From positions 1 through 16,581 of the forward strand of contig CAZHRJ010000067.1 of assembly GCA_964534765.1 (NCBI GenBank): a DNA stretch of 16,581 nt. Direction: 5' to 3'. Origin of the DNA: CAZHRJ01 sp964534765 (GTDB taxonomy: Bacteria; Lindowbacteria; 2-12-FULL-62-27). Under the pieces are notes generated by a model. It saw only the letters and a list, made by a program, of their open reading frames with translations, did not search any database and had not been told where the DNA came from. The stretch's first letter is position 1; each line of letters begins with the position of its first letter. Made by a program: the position numbers and the translations under genes. Below, piece by piece: positions 14,699 to 16,581 of this stretch.

Positions 14699-15183
14699 AT
14701 GATCCCGCTTATTCCGGGTCGGCCGCATCTCAAACGGGGGGCAGGAGACTCCCTCACGTTTCGCCGAAAAGAAAATGACGCTCTGCTCACCAGGCAGATG
14801 CCCAACCGGCTCATCTACATTGGGCCGCACCCGGCTTTGCCTCATCTGGCTCTGTTCAAAAGTCAGACCGATACCGACTGGTTTTACTGGGATGTCCCCG
14901 AAAACTTCATCCCGCTCGACGATATGCCGCCCGACAGCCTCGTCGGCGGGTTTCGCGCCACCCGGCCGGCCGGCCGGCTGTGGGGAACGAAGCCGACCGG
15001 ATCAGCGCCTCCGGCGCCNNNNNNNNNNNNNNNNNNNNNNNNNNNNNNNNNNNNNNNNNNNNNNNNNNNNNNNNNNNNNNNNNNNNNNNNNNNNNNNNNN
15101 NNNNNNNNNNNNNNNNNNGGCCGGCCGGCCGGCTGTGGGGAACGAAGCCGACCGGATCAGCGCCTCCGGCGCCGACGCCATGA
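14699..15183 (+). CDS. Unrecognised small protein, interrupted by the 100-N gap
   Basis: From ATG 14699 an open frame reads MIPLIPGRPHLKRGAGDSL and continues through QMPNRLIYIGPHPALPHL and DTDWFYWDVPENFIPLDD into the gap at 15019. I do not recognise the family. There is no signal peptide or membrane segment; it is rich in Pro, Trp and Tyr with a low-complexity Pro/Ala C-terminus. If the 100 N and one of the two 55-base flanking copies are removed, the frame stays open and ends at TGA 15181-15183, giving about 108 residues (end APPAPTP) and a stop 7 bases before the next ATG. AAAGG before the start is a fair ribosome-binding site. It is divergent from cysC and probably cotranscribed with the GGDEF-like gene. 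The length as printed is not reliable because of the gap. Confidence 0.6.
14964..15018 (+). repeat. 55-base direct repeat, left copy at scaffold gap
   Basis: The last 55 bases before the gap are identical to the first 55 after it, beginning with GGCCGGCCGGCCGGCTG. The left end is self-complementary GGCC-rich sequence that could have caused the assembly break. I read this as a contig-end overlap, not a biological repeat. Confidence 0.9.
15019..15118. other. Assembly gap of exactly 100 N
   Basis: One hundred N in a row, the usual placeholder length for a gap of unknown size. Its flanks are identical over 55 bases, so the true gap is probably zero or negative. Confidence 0.97.
15119..15173 (+). 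repeat. 55-base direct repeat, right copy at scaffold gap
   Basis: An exact copy of 14964-15018, located directly after the gap. It then continues GACGCCATGAGC to the stop of the interrupted gene. Confidence 0.9.
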
Positions 15184-15190
15184 GCCTCTC

Positions 15191-16581
15191 ATGAAATCAT
15201 CCGTCCTCCAGTCCCTGTCGGTCTACTTTCTGGCATTCGTGGTGTCCCTGGTCATTTTTGTGGGGGCCGCGTTCTGGATCAGCCATGAACGCGACGACCT
15301 TCTTCTGGACATCCGGCGGCAATACCAGAAACAGGAGGGTCGGTTCTTCCTAAAGGAGGTCGGCCACCAGAGCGCCGCGCTCAACCCCATGCTCTTCCAG
15401 GACGAACTGCGCAAAGGCCTTGATCGGGTCAACCAGCAAACTCACGGATTCCAGTTTTTGAATGTGGGATTCTACGAGCCGGTCCAGACATCGCCCGACG
15501 GGCAAACGGTGTTCCAGGTCAAATCCAAGTTCACGGATAACGCCCTCCATGACCTGCCCGATCAGTTCGCCCTGACACGCAACGACATCACCCGGTCCGC
15601 ACGGTTCGGCGAGAGGGAATCCGTCATCTGGCTGGCCGAGCCCGCGGTCCTGCCGCAGCGCCTGTTCGTCACGACCCTGCGTGATCCGCTTCTCGACGAT
15701 GAACTCGGCAGGGGTAAACCCCTGTTCTGGACATTCGCCACACTGGCATTTGGCCTGTTCTACATCGTGCTGTGTCTGTCTCTCTTTCAAATCATCCGGC
15801 GGCCCATGAAACGCATCGAAGCGGCCCTCATGGGGAGCAAGGACGCCGTCGGTGGATTGAATCCCGAGGAATTCGGCGATTTCGGCGAACTGGTACAGGC
15901 CCTCAAATCTTACCGGGAACGAATTCGGTCTGTCCTGTCCTCGGCTCAAAACATCGATCCGGTCACAGGCCTCATGTCCGGTCAACCCGCGCTCACCGCG
16001 TATCTGGAGGCAGGAAAAAATCCGGTCGAACTCTTTGCGGTTTTTTACCGCGTCAATTTCGCCAAAGAATTCATCAAGGCCGCCGGCCGCGCAAACCGGG
16101 ACAGGATCCTGAAAACCGCGGCGGCATCCATCACGGCCGCATTCGCATCCGCCAAGCCTCTCTTTGCCGTACAGGACCATTTCTTCATGGCGTTTCTTAC
16201 GGAAGAGGAATTCAACCTGACCTATCAGCGGATTCAGAAGGCTTTCGACAAGGCGGTTGGCGCCCTCTATGAGAAAAATGAGAAAATCGATCCCAAGACG
16301 ACGCCGCGTATGAAACTCTCCGCGGCCGGCGTGTCCACTAAAAGCTCCGGATACGAGGCCTTTCACGACCTTTTGCAAAAACTCCATGATGATTGGGACA
16401 AACTCATCAACAGGGCCGCCGCGGGATTCGCCATCATGCACTCGGACGATCAGTGGATCAAGGGTGTTCCCGCGGAGATGTCGGAAGACGAGCCGCCGCC
16501 GGAAGAACCGGAGGCGCTCAAAGACCCGGCGTTCGCCCGGAAGGTCTTCATCGTTAAACTCGCGTTCTCATTCAAATTCGA
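15191..16581 (+). CDS. Membrane protein with degenerate GGDEF-like domain (3' partial)
   Basis: At least 463 residues, open to the window end. TM1 lies at about residues 8-30 (LSVYFLAFVVSLVIFVGAAF), an extracytoplasmic region spans roughly 31-175, TM2 about 177-200 (FATLAFGLFYIVLCLSLF), then a HAMP-like linker (IIRRPMKRIEAAL). From ~254 a GGDEF-type fold is suggested by DPVTGLMSGQPALTAYL, LFAVFYRVNFAKEFIKAAG and LSAAGVST. The position of the GGDEF signature reads QDHFF (~328), and the Asp and Asn metal/substrate residues are missing, so diguanylate cyclase activity is unlikely. A Pro/Glu-rich stretch (EDEPPPEEPEAL) follows. Architecture suggests a sensor that binds a partner or nucleotide. 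The start has only a weak ribosome-binding site, 7 bases after the preceding stop, suggesting coupling. The C-terminus is missing. Confidence 0.75.
   Translation, partial: MKSSVLQSLSVYFLAFVVSLVIFVGAAFWISHERDDLLLDIRRQYQKQEGRFFLKEVGHQSAALNPMLFQDELRKGLDRVNQQTHGFQFLNVGFYEPVQTSPDGQTVFQVKSKFTDNALHDLPDQFALTRNDITRSARFGERESVIWLAEPAVLPQRLFVTTLRDPLLDDELGRGKPLFWTFATLAFGLFYIVLCLSLFQIIRRPMKRIEAALMGSKDAVGGLNPEEFGDFGELVQALKSYRERIRSVLSSAQNIDPVTGLMSGQPALTAYLEAGKNPVELFAVFYRVNFAKEFIKAAGRANRDRILKTAAASITAAFASAKPLFAVQDHFFMAFLTEEEFNLTYQRIQKAFDKAVGALYEKNEKIDPKTTPRMKLSAAGVSTKSSGYEAFHDLLQKLHDDWDKLINRAAAGFAIMHSDDQWIKGVPAEMSEDEPPPEEPEALKDPAFARKVFIVKLAFSFKF

Noticed and set aside
15350..16441. 363-residue - strand open frame at the right end
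   Set aside because: The + strand frame has two membrane segments and GGDEF-like motifs and starts 7 bases after the previous stop; the antisense frame has neither.

Overview
This looks like part of a scaffold from a GC-rich, Gram-negative bacterium, probably assembled from a metagenome. Evidence for Gram-negative: a lipoprotein FKBP isomerase, a membrane-anchored GGDEF-like protein with an extracytoplasmic domain, and MBL-fold proteins of a type common in Deltaproteobacteria and related lineages. Nothing visible fixes the phylum. Genes are tightly packed, and neighbours often overlap by 1 or 4 bases (ATGA, TGATG, TAATG), so translational coupling is common. A run of exactly 100 N, flanked by two identical 55-base copies, marks an unmerged scaffold join.

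Left part (1-4206, mainly + strand): the tail of an unidentified gene, a degenerate receiver-domain protein (145-564), a G-rich degenerate repeat patch, a DUF1646-type predicted cation transporter (820-1869), and a concentrative nucleoside transporter (1973-3724) coupled to a lipoprotein FKBP-type prolyl isomerase (3721-4206).

Middle (4193-9228, - strand): a five-gene operon read right to left: a PuuA-like gamma-glutamyl-amine synthetase, a PuuD-like gamma-glutamyl hydrolase, an SDR dehydrogenase, an aldehyde dehydrogenase and a single-domain response regulator. It has the logic of gamma-glutamylation routes for amine catabolism: activate the amine with glutamate, oxidise it, hydrolyse the glutamate off. 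No PuuB-type amine oxidase is present and an SDR is, so an amino alcohol such as ethanolamine is at least as plausible a substrate as putrescine. Upstream is a small coiled-coil protein gene with its own good sigma-70-like promoter.

Right-middle (9357-13243, + strand): two genes joined by an ATGA overlap. The first is a DUF2779 protein combining a Cas4-like Fe-S PD-(D/E)XK nuclease domain with a C-terminal DEDD/RNase H-like exonuclease domain. The second is a 796-residue fusion of an unknown N-terminal region, TPR repeats and a C-terminal metallo-beta-lactamase hydrolase domain. This pair is the best candidate for an undescribed system here, although its function cannot be read from sequence.

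Right end: a cysC-cysH pair (- strand, 14594-13258) for sulfate assimilation, with a clear promoter and ribosome-binding site. CysH carries the CC/CxxC iron-sulfur signature of APS reductases. Divergent from it are an unrecognised small protein interrupted by the N gap and a membrane protein with a degenerate GGDEF domain that runs off the window end. No tRNA, rRNA, CRISPR array or intact insertion sequence was seen.
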